A stretch of DNA of 64,000 nt from Flaviramulus_B aquimarinus (GCF_039543205.1 NZ_BAABJH010000006.1:325337-389336); one strand, 5' to 3'. Counted from the stretch's first letter, positions 8,117 through 18,035 are shown. The notes: generated by a model from the sequence alone, not told the origin. Made by a program: numbers and translations.

Positions 8117-9496
8117 TTACATGTTTTTTAACTCTGTTACTAAATCTGTTAGTGCCGCTTTAGCATCACCAAAAAGCATGGATGTTTTAGAGTTATAGAA
8201 TAATTCATTTTGAATACCAGCATACCCAGCATTCATACTTCGCTTATTTACGACAATGTGCTTGGCATTTTCAACATCTAAAATTGGCATCCCATAAATA
8301 GGACTTGCAGGATCGTTATGCGCCGCTGGGTTTACAACATCGTTGGCCCCAACGACTAAAACAACATCTGTATTATTAAACTGTGGGTTAATATCGTCCA
8401 TTTCAACTAACAGACTATAATCTACGTTAGATTCTGCTAACAGCACGTTCATATGTCCTGGCATTCTACCAGCAACGGGGTGGATAGCATACTTTACATT
8501 CACACCTTTATCAGCAAGTATTTCTTCTAATTCATGAATTACATGCTGCGCTTGAGCTACAGCTAAGCCATAACCAGGAACGATAATAACATTTGAGGCA
8601 TAGTTCATCATAATAGCAGCATCACTTGCATTTGTACTTTTAATAGTTCCTAATGTTTTATTTGCTCCAGGAACATCATTTGTTGCCGTAAAAGAACCAA
8701 AAATAACAGAACCTAATGTTCTATTCATAGCTTTACACATAGCAACTGTTAGTATAATACCAGCAGATCCAACTAATATACCACCAACAAGCATAACCAT
8801 ATTATCATATAATATACCTGTAATTGCTGCTGCTATACCTGTTAATGAGTTTAATAATGAAATAACTACAGGCATATCTGCCCCACCAATGGGCAAAACA
8901 AAAAGAATTCCATAAACTAAACCTCCTGCTAATAATGTATAAAGTAGCAGCGGATTAAATCCTCCAATAGCAAGCATATAAGCTGCTAGTGCAACAACGC
9001 CAATAAAGACCAGATTATTAACAATATTGTATTGTGGAATTTTAACGACACTTTTTAATGACCCGTTAAGTTTCCCCCAGGCTATTAAACTACCAGAAAA
9101 CGTAATAGCTCCTATTATTATACCAGACACAATGGTAGTGGCTTGCATGGTGCTGTCTACATTTTTGCTAAACTCTACTACGCCAATAAGGGTTGCACTA
9201 GCACCACCAAAACCGTTAAATAACGATACCAACTCAGGCATTTTAGTCATTTCTACTTTTACTGCAATTAACCAACCTATTATTGAGCCTATCAATATGG
9301 CAGCTCCTATCAATATATAGATGATTGTTGGTACTTTTAAATCATGAATAAAAATAGTTCCTATAATAGCGAGTCCCATTCCAGCTGCAGCAATTAAATT
9401 TCCTTTTTTTGCCGTTTCTGGATGGCCCAATTTATTTAAACCTACAATAAACGTTACGGTAGCTATTAGATATATAACACTTAATAAAACACTCAT
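8117..9496 (-). CDS. pntB: NAD(P) transhydrogenase subunit beta
   Basis: At 459 residues it has the normal PntB length. It carries eight or nine membrane segments (about 1-270) and then the NADP(H)-binding domain III, with the conserved loop VPGYGLAVAQAQH and the run HPVAGRMPGHMNVLLAE that holds the bound nucleotide, plus VVLVVGANDVVNPAA. With PntA it couples proton entry to hydride transfer from NADH to NADP+ in the inner membrane. Its ATG overlaps the stop of the preceding subunit gene (TAATG at 9494-9498), so translation is coupled. Confidence 0.96.
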   Translation of the reverse strand: MSVLLSVIYLIATVTFIVGLNKLGHPETAKKGNLIAAAGMGLAIIGTIFIHDLKVPTIIYILIGAAILIGSIIGWLIAVKVEMTKMPELVSLFNGFGGASATLIGVVEFSKNVDSTMQATTIVSGIIIGAITFSGSLIAWGKLNGSLKSVVKIPQYNIVNNLVFIGVVALAAYMLAIGGFNPLLLYTLLAGGLVYGILFVLPIGGADMPVVISLLNSLTGIAAAITGILYDNMVMLVGGILVGSAGIILTVAMCKAMNRTLGSVIFGSFTATNDVPGANKTLGTIKSTNASDAAIMMNYASNVIIVPGYGLAVAQAQHVIHELEEILADKGVNVKYAIHPVAGRMPGHMNVLLAESNVDYSLLVEMDDINPQFNNTDVVLVVGANDVVNPAAHNDPASPIYGMPILDVENAKHIVVNKRSMNAGYAGIQNELFYNSKTSMLFGDAKAALTDLVTELKNM

Positions 9497-9804
9497 TATT
9501 TTTTCTTTTTAAACATTTGTAACATTCTGTGAGTCACTGCAAAACCACCAACCACATTTAAAATTCCTAATACTACAGCTAAAAAACCTAAAGTCAGAGC
9601 TAAATAGTCATTTGGGTCTGAATGTAGCATCACTAAAATGGCACCTACAATAACAACACCGCTTAAGGCATTGGCACCAGACATTAAAGGAGTATGCAAT
9701 ACAGCAGGAATACTTTTAATCACTTCTACACCTACAAAAATGGCCAGGATAAGAATATATGTGATTTGTATATTATCTCGAATAAATTCTATTAATTGAT
9801 TCAT
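9496..9804 (-). CDS. NAD(P) transhydrogenase alpha subunit, membrane part
   Basis: A 102-residue membrane protein with three segments (about 14-32, 42-60 and 66-92), corresponding to the C-terminal membrane portion of E. coli PntA. It is encoded as a separate subunit, as in many alphaproteobacteria and Bacteroidota (often named PntAB or PntA2). It sits between the soluble alpha part and PntB in the expected order, with a 12-nt gap to the former and a 1-nt overlap with the latter. Confidence 0.92.
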   Translation of the reverse strand: MNQLIEFIRDNIQITYILILAIFVGVEVIKSIPAVLHTPLMSGANALSGVVIVGAILVMLHSDPNDYLALTLGFLAVVLGILNVVGGFAVTHRMLQMFKKKK

Positions 9805-9816
9805 AATGTGGATTGT

Positions 9817-10917
9817 TTAATTTTTTCTGATTTCTCCTTCTTTCACAATAAGTGTTTCATCAGTGATTTCTTCTTCTAAATCCCATTTAAAAGCAGTTTC
9901 TTCTGTAAGATGGATAATAAAATTGTAAATATTTTTTGCAAATAACTCGCTAGCATTTGTAGAAACACTTTCTGGAGCAATATTGGTTCCTATAACTTTT
10001 ACACCATTTTTAACTACGGTTTTATTAAGTTTACTCACCTCGCAATTGCCTCCTTGTGCAGCTGCCAAATCAATGATTACCGCGCCATTCTTCATTTGTA
10101 AAACTTGTTCTTCGGTTATTAGAACTGGGGCTTTTCTTCCTGGTATATTAGCGGTAGTCACCACTAAATCTGCTTGAAATAACGATTTATTAACAGCTTC
10201 TTTTTGTTTACGTGCATAATCTTCTGAGGCTTCTTTTGCATAACCGCCTTCAGACTCTTCCCCTTCATTATCAACCAAAATAAATTTAGCTCCTAAAGAT
10301 TCTGCTTGTTCTTTAGTTTCTGTACGAATATCAGTGGCTTCAACAACTGCACCTAAGCGTTTGGCTGTTGCAATAGCTTGTAAACCTGCAACGCCAACAC
10401 CATAAATAAGCACTTTTGATGGTGTAATGGTACCTGCGGCAGTCATCATTAATGGAAATATTTTAGTCATTTCATAGGCTCCCAAAATAACAGCCTTATA
10501 CCCAGCTAAGTTATTTTGTGAACTTAAAACATCCATATCTTGTGCCCTAGAAATCCTAGGAATGGCGTCAAGTGAAAAGGCCGTTGCTCCCTTTGACGCA
10601 ATAGCTTTTATAAGTTCTGGATTTGATTTATGATATAACTGACTTATTAAAATCTGCCCTTTATCAATAAGTTTTAAATCTTCTTCATCAAAAGGGTTAA
10701 TTTTTAAAAGTATCTGTGCTTCTTTAAACACGACACCCCTTTTTTCTACAGATACGCCTACATCTTTATAATCTGAATTTTTATAAGAAGAATTTGATCC
10801 GGCATCTTCTTCAATAATAATTTTAAATCCTTTATCAATAAGTTGTTTGGAAATGTTTGGTGATAATGAAACCCGCTTTTCCCCTTTTTGGGTTTCCTTA
10901 AGTATACCTATTTTCAT
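9817..10917 (-). CDS. pntA: NAD(P) transhydrogenase alpha subunit, NAD-binding part
   Basis: The 366-residue soluble domain I of transhydrogenase. It begins MKIGILKETQKGEKRVSLSP, the standard start of the AlaDH/PNT fold, and has the NAD-binding loop YGVGVAGLQAIATAKRLGA and RTETKEQAESLGA. I chose the ATG at 10917 although the frame is open to 11046, because homologs start here and because the perfect promoter box at 10941-10948 lies inside the longer version. Separation from the membrane part is by a 12-nt spacer. The three genes form one operon. Confidence 0.94.
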   Translation of the reverse strand: MKIGILKETQKGEKRVSLSPNISKQLIDKGFKIIIEEDAGSNSSYKNSDYKDVGVSVEKRGVVFKEAQILLKINPFDEEDLKLIDKGQILISQLYHKSNPELIKAIASKGATAFSLDAIPRISRAQDMDVLSSQNNLAGYKAVILGAYEMTKIFPLMMTAAGTITPSKVLIYGVGVAGLQAIATAKRLGAVVEATDIRTETKEQAESLGAKFILVDNEGEESEGGYAKEASEDYARKQKEAVNKSLFQADLVVTTANIPGRKAPVLITEEQVLQMKNGAVIIDLAAAQGGNCEVSKLNKTVVKNGVKVIGTNIAPESVSTNASELFAKNIYNFIIHLTEETAFKWDLEEEITDETLIVKEGEIRKN

Positions 10918-10940
10918 GATGATTGATACGTTTAAGGAAG

Positions 10941-10948
10941 CAAATATA
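10941..10948 (-). promoter_or_regulatory. -7 element (TATATTTG) of the pnt operon
   Basis: A perfect TAnnTTTG on the minus strand 23 nt before the chosen pntA start. It decides against the longer reading frame starting at 11046. Confidence 0.6.
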
Positions 10949-11127
10949 TCCAAAAGCGGGTCAAGAGAATAGTCATGGTGTTTACTTTTACGAATAGTGT
11001 AGCATTCAATTAAATTCGTTGAAAAGACAATAAAAATAATAGGCAAATGTCAAATTACTTCAATCCTTCAAAATGATTTGTACCTTCATATTTAAGTTGA
11101 TTAGAACTATACTTAATGAATATGACC

Positions 11128-11961
11128 TTATTTCTTGTATAGTGCATTCAAAATTAAACCTAAAATGATTAAAGCTATACCTAATAAACTCCATAAAGTA
11201 TAAACTTCACTAAAAATGAAAACTCCAAATAATACCGTGAAGATGACTTCTAAATATTTTAACGGTGCCACTTGGTTTGTTGCAGCTACCTGAAAAGCTT
11301 TTGTCATATATACTTGTCCGAAGTAACCAAATACACCTAAGCTGAATAATAAAAACCATTCTGTGCCAACTGGGTTTGTCCAATTATTTATTGCGAATAC
11401 ACCCCCAACTATTGTAGAAATAACCATAAAATAGTTAACCACAACTACTGGGTGATCCCCCTTCCCTATTTTACTAATAATAATATAAACCAAACCACTA
11501 AAAATAGCTGAAATAAATATCAGTAATAGTCCTAAAGCACTTAGTTCTGTATCAAATCCTTTTAAAACCAATACGCCTATAAATGCCATAGTAAAAAACA
11601 GCCATTGTAATTGTTTTATGTTTTCTTTTAATAAAAACACAGCAAAAACAGCGGCAAAAATTGGCGCCATATATCGTAAAGAAACCGCCGTACCAATAGG
11701 TAAATATTTAGTTGACATAAAAAATAACGCCATAGAAGTAACCCCAACAAAACCTCTTAAAACCAAGAGTTTTTTATTATTGCCTAAAAGAGGAATATTG
11801 TTTTTTAGAAGAAAACCGAATGTAAAAAAAAGTGTACTTACCGATCTAAAAAAAACAATCTGAAATGCATTTATATGCATTAAATGTTTAACAATACCAT
11901 TCATGCAAGCAAATGCCATGGTACTAATAATCATGAATTTAATTGCAGATTTAACGTCCAA
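11128..11961 (-). CDS. EamA-family (DMT) transporter
   Basis: A 277-residue inner-membrane protein with about ten hydrophobic segments arranged as two EamA repeats (about 5-130 and 140-275). Motifs such as RGFVGVTSMALFFMSTKYLPIGTAVSLRY and the matching second half APLKYLEVIFTVLFGVFIF are typical of the drug/metabolite transporter superfamily, probably an exporter. Substrate cannot be told. Its start overlaps the end of the next upstream EamA gene by 11 nt, so the two are translationally coupled and could act together. Confidence 0.88.
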   Translation of the reverse strand: MDVKSAIKFMIISTMAFACMNGIVKHLMHINAFQIVFFRSVSTLFFTFGFLLKNNIPLLGNNKKLLVLRGFVGVTSMALFFMSTKYLPIGTAVSLRYMAPIFAAVFAVFLLKENIKQLQWLFFTMAFIGVLVLKGFDTELSALGLLLIFISAIFSGLVYIIISKIGKGDHPVVVVNYFMVISTIVGGVFAINNWTNPVGTEWFLLFSLGVFGYFGQVYMTKAFQVAATNQVAPLKYLEVIFTVLFGVFIFSEVYTLWSLLGIALIILGLILNALYKK

Positions 11962-12865
11962 TACTTCTTGGTTTTAAAACACGCTTTGTATTTATAAAAT
12001 AAACGCCTGTGAGTAAGACAACTGCAGCTATTATGGATTGAAGTGAAATGTGTTCATTTAATACCCACCAACCTAAAATCAATGCAATGATTGGATTTAC
12101 GTAAGTGGATGTGGCGACTTTTTCTGGAGACACTTCTTTTAACAAGTAGTTAAATGCAGTAAATGCAATAATGCTACCAAATATAATTAGGGCAAGCATA
12201 GACCATTGTACATTGCTTGTCCAAGATGTTGGATTGGTCCAAGTTTCACCAAGGCATAAGCTTACAATACCTAGCATGATTCCGCCTGTAAGCATTTGAT
12301 AGCCTGTATTTACAAAAAAGTTAGCAGGTAAATTTGCCTTTCCAACAAATATGCTAGCATAGGCCCAGCTTATCATACATATAAAAATGGTAATCATTCC
12401 AACAAGTTGACCATCTTGACTAACTAACTCTTTCTGACTTACTAATAGATAAATACCAATAAACCCCAAAATAACACCAATATAAGACATGGCTGGTATT
12501 TTTTTTCCTTGTAGAATACGCATTAAAATAAGCACAACTAATGGCTGTGCAGAAATTTCTAGAGCGGTTAGACCACTATCTACATACTTAAGAGCCCATA
12601 CTACGACACCATTACCAAAAGTTAAAAATAAAAAGCCTGCAATGGCTGTATTTTTAAGCTGTTTTTTGGTAATAGAAATATCTATTTTTAAAATCTTAGC
12701 TATTATAAATATGATTATACTAGCAATTACAAATCGGATAGATGCTAAAAAAAAAGGTGGTAATTCTGTTACTGCAATTTTATTTAGTAAGTATGTAGAA
12801 CCCCAAATAACATAAATTGCAAAAAAGGCTAAAATGATAAGAACCGTTTTGCGCGATGCACTCAT
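11951..12865 (-). CDS. EamA-family (DMT) transporter, YedA-like
   Basis: A 304-residue ten-segment transporter opening with FFAIYVIWGSTYLLNKIAV, the start pattern of the YedA/RhaT-like EamA group, and closing with the second repeat (YLLKEVSPEKVATSTYVNPIIALILGW). YedA-type proteins are putative metabolite exporters. It precedes and overlaps a second, different EamA gene. The short basic tail KRVLKPRSIGR is cytoplasmic. Confidence 0.9.
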   Translation of the reverse strand: MSASRKTVLIILAFFAIYVIWGSTYLLNKIAVTELPPFFLASIRFVIASIIIFIIAKILKIDISITKKQLKNTAIAGFLFLTFGNGVVVWALKYVDSGLTALEISAQPLVVLILMRILQGKKIPAMSYIGVILGFIGIYLLVSQKELVSQDGQLVGMITIFICMISWAYASIFVGKANLPANFFVNTGYQMLTGGIMLGIVSLCLGETWTNPTSWTSNVQWSMLALIIFGSIIAFTAFNYLLKEVSPEKVATSTYVNPIIALILGWWVLNEHISLQSIIAAVVLLTGVYFINTKRVLKPRSIGR

Positions 12866-12913
12866 AAATAGCCTTTTTGTTATGAACCTCTAGAACTTAA
12901 ATACTAGAAGATA

Positions 12914-13366
12914 TTATATTTTCTTTACTCTTACAGCATTCATGCCTTTTTGTCCACGCTCTAACTCGTAAGTAACCTTATCATTTTCTTCAATAGGTTC
13001 AAGTGTTCCGCTAATATGAACAAAGTATTTTTCTTGATTAATGCTGTCTATAATAAAACCAAAACCTTTTGAGTGGTCAAAGAAAGATACTTTTCCTTCT
13101 TTGTTTGCTGGCTCCTCTTCTTCTCTATCTTCTTTCTTTGGAATGCCTAATTCAATGCTTTCTGCTTCTACTTTTTCACGCATTGCTGGGTCTGGTGGTG
13201 TATCTGTTAAATTTCCGTTGAAATCTACATAAGCAAACTGAATACCTTGTGGGTTTTCTTTAGCTTCAGCTCTTCGAGCCTCTTTTCTTTTTTGCTTTTC
13301 TTCTCTTTTCTTTAAGCGTTTTTTTTCTTTTTCAATTTTGTTAAATGTGACTTGTGATTTTGCCAT
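12914..13366 (-). CDS. Cold-shock-domain protein with basic N-terminal extension
   Basis: A 150-residue protein. Residues 1 to about 40 are strongly basic and helix-forming (KKRLKKREEKQKRKEARR), and about 86-150 are a cold-shock domain with the RNA-binding motifs KGFGFI and KYFVHIS. This layout is common in flavobacteria beside or within RNA-helicase loci. It probably binds single-stranded RNA or acts as an RNA chaperone. Here the SF2 helicase gene lies upstream on the same strand, 186 nt away. Confidence 0.85.
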   Translation of the reverse strand: MAKSQVTFNKIEKEKKRLKKREEKQKRKEARRAEAKENPQGIQFAYVDFNGNLTDTPPDPAMREKVEAESIELGIPKKEDREEEEPANKEGKVSFFDHSKGFGFIIDSINQEKYFVHISGTLEPIEENDKVTYELERGQKGMNAVRVKKI

Positions 13367-13552
13367 AGTTTAAATAATCCTACTGGGTTTTTTTGTGTTA
13401 ATATGTTGTAAAGATACGGCTAATATTTATGATGCTATAATAATAGACGTATTAATAGCCTTTTCGCAAGATAATCAGTTTAAAACATAAAATAATGTTC
13501 CTTATAAGAAAGTAAGCTAATATTTATGTATTAGAACTATTTTTAACCATAA

Positions 13553-15109
13553 TTAATCCTCAGGCGGATACCCATGAATCTGTTCAAAAACCTCATCAAA
13601 ATTAGAACGCAAATACGAGTTGAGTTTTTTTCTATAATCCCCTTTTAACCAATCCACAAAATTATAGGTGCTTTTGCTAATACATTTTGTATAACGCTGG
13701 ATTCTAAAATCAATATCATCACCTAGCATTTTAGCTAAAGCCAATGCATCATAGACATCTTCACTATTTTCTATACAAATTTTCCCATGCTGTTCTATAG
13801 AACGTTCCAAAACAACTTTTGAAGATTCGCCATTTCTAATAGAATCCACGTATGTTTTTTGAATGTCGAAATGGACATCTTCAGATTTTGAAAATTCTGC
13901 ACGCAACGCATCGGGCATTTCATACCTAAAATTACTCTCCAATTCGTCATCTGTTAAAATAGAATCTAGATAATAAGTAGGGGATTTAAAAATACGTTGC
14001 CAATCTAAACCATCGCCCCAAGGGCCAAATCGATGAAAATTGTTTCCTAAATCTATAACGGAAAATGTTTTCTTGTCTTTTAAAATACGAGAACCACGAC
14101 CTATCATTTGGTAATATAAGGTCAATGATTTTGTTGCTCTATTTAGAATAATACTATCTACTGTTGGTTCATCAAATCCAGTAGTTAAAATACTTACCGA
14201 AGTTAAAATGGCATTAGGCGTTTCTTTAAACCATTTTAATATCATGGCACGCTCTTTTTTGGTATTGGTATTATCTAAATGTGCTACGGCATAACCTGCT
14301 CGCCTAAACGTATCATAAACGTGCAAAGAGGTATTAATACCATTATTAAAAATTAATGTCTTCTTGCCTTTGGAACGTTCTTCGTAAGCCTGTAAAAGTT
14401 TAGATAACATATCGTTATCTGTATATAAATCTTCTGAAGATTTAACAGTATAGTCACCATTTGCTCCAACTACCAATGAGGTTAATCCAACATTATAAGT
14501 AAACATTTCGGCACGTGCTAAAAAGCCATTTTCAATGAGCGATTCTATACTCTCTCCAACAATTAGTTCATCGTAATTATCGGTCATGGGTAATTCAATA
14601 CTTGAGCTTAACGGTGTTGCGGTAACTCCTAAAATAAACGATTGGCTAAAAAATTTGAATAATTTTGTAAAGGAGTTATAATGGGCTTCATCAATAATAA
14701 CCAAACCTATGTCTGATATATCTAATTTATCATCGTTAAGCCTGTTATTAAGTGTTTCTACCATGGCCACAAAACAACTATATTCTGCTTGATCACTTAA
14801 ATCGGCTTTACTGTCGACCACTTTGTTATGCACTCCAAACTCTGTAAGCATATTAGAGGTTTGTTTACATAACTCAATACGATGTGTCATGACTAACACC
14901 TTCTTTTTGTGGTGCTTTAAGTATTGTCTAACTATTTCAGAAAAAATGACGGTTTTACCACCACCTGTTGGTAACTGATATAATAAATGGTAGTCTTCTG
15001 GTGATTCTTCAAAAGCAGTAAAAATTTTATCTATGGCGCCTTTTTGGTAGCTATATAAATCTTTACCTGCTTTTCTTTCTTCTAATTCTAGAGTTGATAT
15101 TTTGGACAT
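13553..15109 (-). CDS. DEAD/DEAH-box SF2 helicase (type III restriction-like fold)
   Basis: A 518-residue protein starting MSKISTLELEERKAGKDLY. Helicase motifs in order: Q-like region LYSYQKGAIDKIF, Walker A LPTGGGKTV, DEAH (VIIDEAH), motif III VTATP, and motif VI QMIGRGSR. The C-terminal part (about 390-518) is not recognised. This compact form resembles general Bacteroidota SF2 helicases and is not a restriction subunit by context; there is no methylase nearby. The frame is open to 15163, but a promoter box at 15130-15137 lies in that extension, so I take the ATG at 15109. Confidence 0.88.
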   Translation of the reverse strand: MSKISTLELEERKAGKDLYSYQKGAIDKIFTAFEESPEDYHLLYQLPTGGGKTVIFSEIVRQYLKHHKKKVLVMTHRIELCKQTSNMLTEFGVHNKVVDSKADLSDQAEYSCFVAMVETLNNRLNDDKLDISDIGLVIIDEAHYNSFTKLFKFFSQSFILGVTATPLSSSIELPMTDNYDELIVGESIESLIENGFLARAEMFTYNVGLTSLVVGANGDYTVKSSEDLYTDNDMLSKLLQAYEERSKGKKTLIFNNGINTSLHVYDTFRRAGYAVAHLDNTNTKKERAMILKWFKETPNAILTSVSILTTGFDEPTVDSIILNRATKSLTLYYQMIGRGSRILKDKKTFSVIDLGNNFHRFGPWGDGLDWQRIFKSPTYYLDSILTDDELESNFRYEMPDALRAEFSKSEDVHFDIQKTYVDSIRNGESSKVVLERSIEQHGKICIENSEDVYDALALAKMLGDDIDFRIQRYTKCISKSTYNFVDWLKGDYRKKLNSYLRSNFDEVFEQIHGYPPED

Positions 15110-15129
15110 ACTTTTAGTTTTCAGACGTG

Positions 15130-15137
15130 CAAAAATA
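15130..15137 (-). promoter_or_regulatory. -7 element (TATTTTTG) of the helicase gene
   Basis: TATTTTTG on the minus strand, 20 nt before the ATG at 15109. It falls within the longer ORF and supports the internal start. Confidence 0.5.
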
Positions 15138-15207
15138 ACACCTTTAAAGGGTTTTTTAAGCATGTTTATTATGAAAATTTTAAAGGAATTAAACTAAACG
15201 TTAATTT

Positions 15208-15215
15208 TAAATTTG
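15208..15215 (+). promoter_or_regulatory. -7 element (TAAATTTG) of the aldo/keto reductase gene
   Basis: A perfect TAnnTTTG 19 nt before the ATG at 15235. With the helicase promoter at 15130-15137 it makes a compact divergent promoter pair. Confidence 0.55.
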
Positions 15216-15234
15216 TTTCTTTTTATATTGTGGC

Positions 15235-16248
15235 ATGAAAATAAATGAAAACTCCAAATTAGAAAGTTATCTAGCACATGACGCTAGATACGATTCAATG
15301 ACCTATAACCGCTCTGGAAAAAGTGGTGTGCAATTACCTGCATTGTCTATTGGGTTATGGCACAATTTTGGTTTTGTTGATGACATTAATAACGGAAGAG
15401 CCATTTTAAGGACAGCTTTTGACTTAGGAATTACACATTTTGATTTAGCAAATAACTACGGTCCACCTGCAGGCTCTGCTGAAAAGAACTTTGGAACTAT
15501 ATTTAAACAAGATTTTAAGTCTTACAGAGATGAGTTATTTATAGCAACAAAAGCAGGTTATGGTATGTGGCCAGGACCTTATGGCGACTTTGGATCTAGA
15601 AAATATTTAATATCAAGTTTGGATCAGAGTTTAAAGCGTATGGGTTTAGATTATGTTGATATTTTCTATCATCACAGACCAGACCCAGATACCCCCTTAG
15701 AGGAAACCATGGGAGCATTGGCAGATATTGTTAGACAGGGAAAAGCCTTATATGTTGGCATATCAAATTATCAGCCTGCTGAAACTGAAAAAGCTGCTAA
15801 AATGCTTAAAAGCATGAATGTTCCCTTTATTTTACATCAAGCTAGTTATTCTATGTTTAATCGTTGGGTTGAAAATGGTCTTTTAGACACACTACAAAAT
15901 AATGGTTTGGGCTGTATTGCATTTTCGCCTTTAGCTCAAGGTATGCTTACCGACAAATATTTAAAGGGTATTCCAAAAGATTCTCGAGCTGGTGGTGATT
16001 CGGTTTTTTTAAACGCAAATACGGTGAATAATCATATTGAAAAAATTCAAAAGCTAAATACTCTTGCACAAGAGCGTGGTCATAAACTATCGCAAATGGC
16101 CATTGCTTGGATTTTAAGGCAACAACAAGTGGCATCGGTACTCATTGGAGCAAGTTCTGCAAATCAACTAAAAGAAAATGCAAAGGCATTAAATTGTTTA
16201 GAATTTAGTGATACCGAATTGAAATTGATTGATAAAATTATTTCTTAA
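15235..16248 (+). CDS. Aldo/keto reductase, L-glyceraldehyde 3-phosphate reductase type
   Basis: A 337-residue (beta/alpha)8 NADPH-dependent reductase. The catalytic tetrad is readable: Asp and Tyr in FDLANNYGPP, Lys in IATKAGYGMW, His in IFYHHRPDPDTP. The GYGMWPGPYGDFGSRKYLI stretch and overall length match the YghZ (Gpr) subfamily, which reduces L-glyceraldehyde 3-phosphate and detoxifies methylglyoxal. It is monocistronic, convergent with the next gene with only 7 nt between stops. Confidence 0.9.
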   Translation: MKINENSKLESYLAHDARYDSMTYNRSGKSGVQLPALSIGLWHNFGFVDDINNGRAILRTAFDLGITHFDLANNYGPPAGSAEKNFGTIFKQDFKSYRDELFIATKAGYGMWPGPYGDFGSRKYLISSLDQSLKRMGLDYVDIFYHHRPDPDTPLEETMGALADIVRQGKALYVGISNYQPAETEKAAKMLKSMNVPFILHQASYSMFNRWVENGLLDTLQNNGLGCIAFSPLAQGMLTDKYLKGIPKDSRAGGDSVFLNANTVNNHIEKIQKLNTLAQERGHKLSQMAIAWILRQQQVASVLIGASSANQLKENAKALNCLEFSDTELKLIDKIIS

Positions 16249-16255
16249 TACAAAA

Positions 16256-16993
16256 TTATTTCACAAACTTTTTTTCTGTAGAATTGCCTAATTCATCAGT
16301 AATTAAAAGTATATACATTCCTTTTGACAAATTTTCTACATGAATTGAATTAGAGCTTGTCATACTTTTTGAAATTTTTAACTTTCCTAGTAAATCAAAA
16401 ACTTCAACTTTATAATTTTTCAGATTTTGTGAAGAAGAAATTAATAATTCATCCACTACAGGATTTGGATATATTGAGAATGATAAATTAGAATACTTAT
16501 TAAATGTTGATAATGTATTAAAGTAATATTCAATATAATCTCCGTTAGTTGCAGTTATTTTCAAAATTCTAGGTATATTAAGATTTCCTTCTGTTATTTC
16601 ATAATCAAAGACTTTAGGTTCATTATTATTAGTATAAAATTGGTAAAAAAGCATATCAATTTCCCTAGTATCAATTCCAGTAACGTATTCTATTGTATCA
16701 CACCCACCCAAAGTACTTCCCAAGCCAAAAAAAGTAATTGTTGAATTTTCTAAATCAATTTCAAAATCGCCAAACCATGTATCACAAATCCAAGTATCAA
16801 ATCTTCTTTGACCGTCGTTAGTAGTTCTAAAATTAGATATCATTGGATTTCCACTAACGTTTAATGGTCTATTATGATTTTCTGAATTAATGTTTAAGTT
16901 AATTAAATACCAATTACCATCATCAATATCTGGTGATTGACAAAATATATTTAAAGAAATAGCTAATAGAAATAACGAAAAAGCATATTTCAT
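16256..16993 (-). CDS. Secreted protein with type IX secretion sorting domain
   Basis: A 245-residue protein with a signal peptide (about 1-18, before QSPDID) and a C-terminal type A sorting domain (about 172-245): NLSFSIYPNPVVDELLISS, VEVFDLLGKL, and LSKGMYILLITDELG ending KKFVK. These direct export by the T9SS and attachment to the cell surface. The middle part (about 20-165) has a beta-rich pattern and several Cys but no family I know. It is a candidate surface or released protein of unknown role. Confidence 0.82.
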   Translation of the reverse strand: MKYAFSLFLLAISLNIFCQSPDIDDGNWYLINLNINSENHNRPLNVSGNPMISNFRTTNDGQRRFDTWICDTWFGDFEIDLENSTITFFGLGSTLGGCDTIEYVTGIDTREIDMLFYQFYTNNNEPKVFDYEITEGNLNIPRILKITATNGDYIEYYFNTLSTFNKYSNLSFSIYPNPVVDELLISSSQNLKNYKVEVFDLLGKLKISKSMTSSNSIHVENLSKGMYILLITDELGNSTEKKFVK

Positions 16994-17030
16994 AAATAAA
17001 AAATATTGTTCATTTACAGTAATTAAAAGA

Positions 17031-17702
17031 TTACTCTTTTACGATAATAATAGTCACTTTTACGCCTTTTGAAAGCGACCATATTTTTCCGGTAATAACA
17101 GAACTCCACTGATCTACAATTTTATATTGAGCAGTATTTGGAAGCAAACTCCCTTCGTTAATGGCATAAAATTCAATTTTATTTAAACCTTCTTTAAGCT
17201 GTAATCTAAAACCTTTAAATCCTCCACTTAAATAAACATTAGACTTAATAACATCATCATCAACTAAAATATTTAATAAATCACCATCTATACGCCCATA
17301 ATCCCTATAACTTATATCTATATATTCAGATTTAGTGTAATAGTCTCCCCAATAAGCGTCTTCTTTTAAGCCGCCATTAGAACCATAGCCTTCTGGTAAA
17401 AGTTGTTTTTCTATTTTATCTAACTTTTTAGTATGCAATTCTCCAGGGTTTCCAAACTCTTCGTCTGGAAACATTGAAAAGTCTTTTTTAGGTAATTCAA
17501 GATTAGTAGATGTTTTCCTATTTATTCCAAAAGCTTTATTGTTAGCAGAAATGGGCTTTGATGGTCTTAAAGGCACTATATCTGAGGAATCTTTTGGACT
17601 TTCTATAGCTGGAATTGAAAAGGATTTCTTTTCATTATCAATCTGAGCATAGCTGGATAACGAAAACAGAAAAATCACAAAATATAAAACATAAGGTTTC
17701 AT
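17031..17702 (-). CDS. Secreted protein of unknown function
   Basis: A 223-residue protein from the ATG at 17702, giving a clean signal peptide MKPYVLYFVIFLFSLSSYAQ. The reading frame is open to 17762, but the longer start would bury the signal peptide. A Pro/Lys/Ser-rich linker (about 21-90) is followed by a compact beta domain (SGGFKGFRLQLKEGLNKIEFYAINEGSLLPNTAQYKI) ending VTIIIVKE. I have the impression of a conserved flavobacterial family but know no name or role. It lies 37 nt upstream of the T9SS protein gene, on the same strand, and may be co-expressed. Confidence 0.6.
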   Translation of the reverse strand: MKPYVLYFVIFLFSLSSYAQIDNEKKSFSIPAIESPKDSSDIVPLRPSKPISANNKAFGINRKTSTNLELPKKDFSMFPDEEFGNPGELHTKKLDKIEKQLLPEGYGSNGGLKEDAYWGDYYTKSEYIDISYRDYGRIDGDLLNILVDDDVIKSNVYLSGGFKGFRLQLKEGLNKIEFYAINEGSLLPNTAQYKIVDQWSSVITGKIWSLSKGVKVTIIIVKE

Positions 17703-18035
17703 TAGTATTAATATGCGTTTACAATTTGGTTTAATAGTTATGATAACAAATTTTAAATTCATTTGGTATTAGATGTTTCAAAGCTATTATTTTATCTGAA
17801 AACAATCTAAGTATCATCCATTATTTAATATGTGTTTAACAATAACCATTCCTAAAACACACAATAATATTAAAAAGTATGCTTTTATACCTCTCAGTTT
17901 GTACAAAATATGTTAAAATATGTTAATTTACTACTTTGTTATGCATAGTACTGTAACGTTTTTGATTTATGGTCGTCTATCTAGTATAACCAAATAAATA
18001 ATATTAAATTATTAATCAATTAAAAAACAATAAAC

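Noticed and set aside
13553..15109. Type III restriction or phage-defence helicase
   Set aside because: No methyltransferase, nuclease or other defence gene is adjacent; it appears as an ordinary SF2 helicase.
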